DNA of 64,000 bases from assembly GCA_019614645.1 (NCBI GenBank), contig JABWDB010000016.1, forward strand, positions 4,340,001 to 4,404,000, in the 5' to 3' direction. Origin of the DNA: Stratiolaelaps scimitus. Lineage: Eukaryota > Arthropoda > Arachnida > Mesostigmata > Laelapidae. Shown piece by piece: positions 61,324 through 64,000 of the stretch (positions are counted from its first letter, which is position 1; each line of letters starts with the position of its first letter). The notes below the pieces were generated by a model, which saw only the letters and a list, made by a program, of their open reading frames with translations, did not search any database and was not told the DNA's origin. Made by a program: the position numbers and the translations under genes.

Positions 61324-64000
61324 ACATTCGCCGCACGCGTCGCCCGCTGGTCAACCAGCCCCGTATTGTAAAAAGAGTATGTAAACTTAGCAAGTTCAGC
61401 TTGTTTTGTTGCCACTGTTGAAGCAAGATAAAACAATTGAGAAAGCAGATCTAGTCCAAATCCTCGGGATGATGCTCACGAGGCAACCTGCATCGCAAAC
61501 TGCTGCCCGCTGCTGCTGCTGCGTCCGTTATTGTTATTGCTGCTGCCGTTGCTGTCGTTGTTATATGATATGGCGTGAGTCAGTGAGTGGCTGAGTAGTG
61601 AATAAATGAATGAGTCTGTGGGTATTCGACACCGCGTCACTGTAGCTCATTGTTTTTACCCGGTCGTATCTATTCATGGGAAAGAAAAAAAGACAATTAG
61701 CTTCCCGTTAGTTGGCACTAGAAGACGAAGAAGAAGATGATGAACAACAACAACAACAACAATGAAGTATTAACAGCAGCAGGATCTAGAAGTAATAATA
61801 GTTGTCTTGTCATGATTGCCGCCACCGTCGTCGTCTTTAACGTTATTATACCAGACGCGGAACGAGATGGCGCATGACAGGAAGATAGAGACAGAGAGAG
61901 CTAACGGATATCAACGCTGCTGCTGCTGCTGCTGCTGCTACAGCAAACGTGAACTGAAGAACCCACAGGAGCGTTTTGTAAATTGTATTTTTTTACCGTG
62001 CGCACGCGACAGTTGCTGTCCATTATTAAGCTAGACATTATGTATTCCTATGATGTGTCGTCTCGCCGTCTGTTTCTAGCCAATTGGAGCGAATTTGTAA
62101 TAGACGTACACAATAATGAGACCTAATATACACTATGATACAAAAGTAGTAGAAAAACAAAAACTTTCAACAACGTGATTTATATACATAATATGTAGTA
62201 ATCACCATGGACGATTATGGCATAATTTATTATTGTCCGTTGGTCCCGTACATTTCTCTTTCAATCGTTATCTCGTCAACGGCATTTCGAGTTTTCAGTT
62301 ACTCGCCCTGAATTGTTCATCTTCTTTCCGTATTCGATCGCCCTTGCTGAAAACGAGCTCATGGGTCCTCAATATTCGTGTCAGCTGGACAGCAAGTGAG
62401 TCGAGATACCCAAGTATATATATATATATGCTGGAGCCATTTGTGATATATATATGTGTCAGGAGTGGCGACCTTTTACTGCTGCTGCTGTTGTTGTCCA
62501 ATGGAAATGGGCATCGTCATAATGAATATTCATCACCATAGTGTTTCTTTGCTGCTGCTGCTGCTGTTGCTTCCGCTGCTGTAGCCGCCTCTTTCGATCG
62601 ACGACGACGGCGATCGCGACTACGGCGGAGGCGGCGTCATCATCCGAGACCCTACCAGGCCCAGGCGGCTACCTACTCACCGCGACAGTGACTGACTAAG
62701 ATCGGTTCATATGGCCGACTTTCTATCTATTATCTGGCGATCTTCGTGTATCCCCGTACATGCGTTTCCAATCACTGTTCTTGAGTCCGTTCATTCGCCA
62801 GCTCCTCTGGTCGTGTCACGACAACCGCTCCGCGGTGAACGCTGCTGGTGGTGGTGGTGGTGATGGTGGACGAGTGGAGGCAAGCCAACGACGTCGCCGA
62901 TGGCAAACGCCAAAGCGGATGTGTCATCTGTAAATGGTGACAGAAGCCACTTCGACGGCTGGCCCACTAACGCTTATGTTACAGCTAACACTGCTGTATG
63001 ACTACTATTACTGGTATTGTGAAGTTCATGATGACGACGGACCTATGGAATATGGGAGTTCTCCTAGTTGCTTCAGAGCTCGCGCGTTCAGAGCTTTCGG
63101 TTTGGATTCGTCGTGGTTGGACCGCTAATGTTTATTTATGTAAATTTTTTCGACCTTTGAGAACCTTTCATTGCTCTTTCCGTCTCTCTCTTGATATTCC
63201 ATAAATATATTCGTTGACGCTTATACTAGAATTATTTGTGATCGCACAACCACAGCCGTGGACCGACATCTAATCGAAGTTGTCACTTCGCAAACTCGTC
63301 GTATCTAGTTATCCATTCAGAGATAACTGCATAACTTCATAGTCGGCTGCAAGCTTTACCAGCTCCGTACTTTCAGAAGAACACGATTCAAGCACATTTT
63401 AGAAGAGTTGACACGAAATTGTCCAACGGTCCAATGTGATAATGCTTTTGAAGCGCTTCGCAATGACTCCGCTGCTTCGCCGCCCAGGTGTCCCACGCCC
63501 GTCCCGCCTCTACTGTGTGAGTCATCGGTGCGCCAGTTGCCTGTGTCTCTGCCGGACGCTGCGAGGCCATATTTCCACAATACGTGGTGATTCGACACCA
63601 TTTATCCGCCAGTCGGATTTTACAGGTTGAGTTCTGACTTCGTAGCGAAACGATCACAGCGTACAGACAAGAAAATAATGTGTAATTCAGGTTTTTGCAA
63701 CAACTTGTAGCTATTATACGCTGCCTTGCGCCTAGAATGCCTGACGATTCATATCGTTAAGGGTAGTACCACGTCACGCAACACAGTGTTAGGCGAGCCG
63801 TCACTTGTCCGAGAATACTCGTGGGAGGTCGTGCGTTTTAACGCATTTTTTCGTTGAATTTACATTGTGACTATTAGGTGCGCTGATATTCTTTCCGGCA
63901 TTCGATCCGTAAAGCTGTAAATATCGCCCTGAGATATAGGTCCACTCCGCTCAACGATACGAGAATCGTTCCCAAATTAAACCAATTTAACCAGTCCAGT

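Larger units (their letters stand above)
53471..64000 (+). other. Presumed myosin V intron, no further exon recognised
   Basis: No frame here resembles the actin-binding half of the motor, IQ repeats, or the coiled-coil or globular tail of myosin V. GC-rich islands lie at about 55,950-57,000 and 62,540-62,900, with CGG, CTG and GGT runs. (TA)n runs lie at 57,700-57,717, 60,246-60,271, 60,664-60,694, 60,764-60,787 and 61,290-61,321. The open frames at 53,685-54,032 (-) and 58,264-58,686 (+) match nothing I know. The islands could be internal promoters or first exons of other genes. Confidence 0.5.

Noticed and set aside
1..64000. CRISPR arrays, bacterial operons, prophage or rRNA genes
   Set aside because: None seen. 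Gene structure is entirely eukaryotic, and the repeats are microsatellites, not spaced direct repeats.

Overview
This window is nuclear DNA from an animal, most likely an arthropod. Every recognisable gene is eukaryotic: a G-protein alpha subunit, BRISC scaffold Abraxas 2, MCM6, myosin V, and the mitochondrial proteins bL32m and COX16. Most are split by GT-AG introns from about 200 bp to 18 kb, and (TA)n microsatellites are scattered throughout. A mite or other chelicerate would fit, but species cannot be fixed from sequence alone. All gene models were built by reading splice sites and checking that intron phases join correctly. They are predictions without transcript support.

Layout. 1-2,800: no gene seen. 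2,800-7,183: CpG- and GC-rich DNA, probably the promoter and 5' leader of the first gene. 7,184-29,105 (+): a six-exon divergent G-alpha gene with an 18-kb first intron. 31,909-36,767 (-): a seven-exon Abraxas 2-like gene with a foldback transposon in intron 2. 38,870-41,774 (+): MCM6, divergently oriented from Abraxas 2; its last exon lacks the whole ATPase core and is frameshifted there. 42,850-45,007 (-): two tandem intronless paralogues, each built from two fused dynein-light-chain-like (LC8) domains. 45,736-47,640 (-): mitochondrial ribosomal protein L32, head-to-head with COX16 at 48,271-49,196 (+). 51,649-53,470 (+): the first coding exon of myosin V, most of a motor domain. The remaining 10.5 kb shows no further myosin exon and looks like intron.

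The genes do not form one pathway. Two divergent pairs stand out: Abraxas 2/MCM6 (genome maintenance) and bL32m/COX16 (mitochondrial biogenesis), the latter with only about 630 bp between start codons. The most notable items are the double-LC8 gene pair, the G-alpha whose switch II/G3 motif has lost its catalytic Gly-Gln and gained an insertion, and the MCM6 core deletion, which is either an assembly error, a null allele or a pseudogene.
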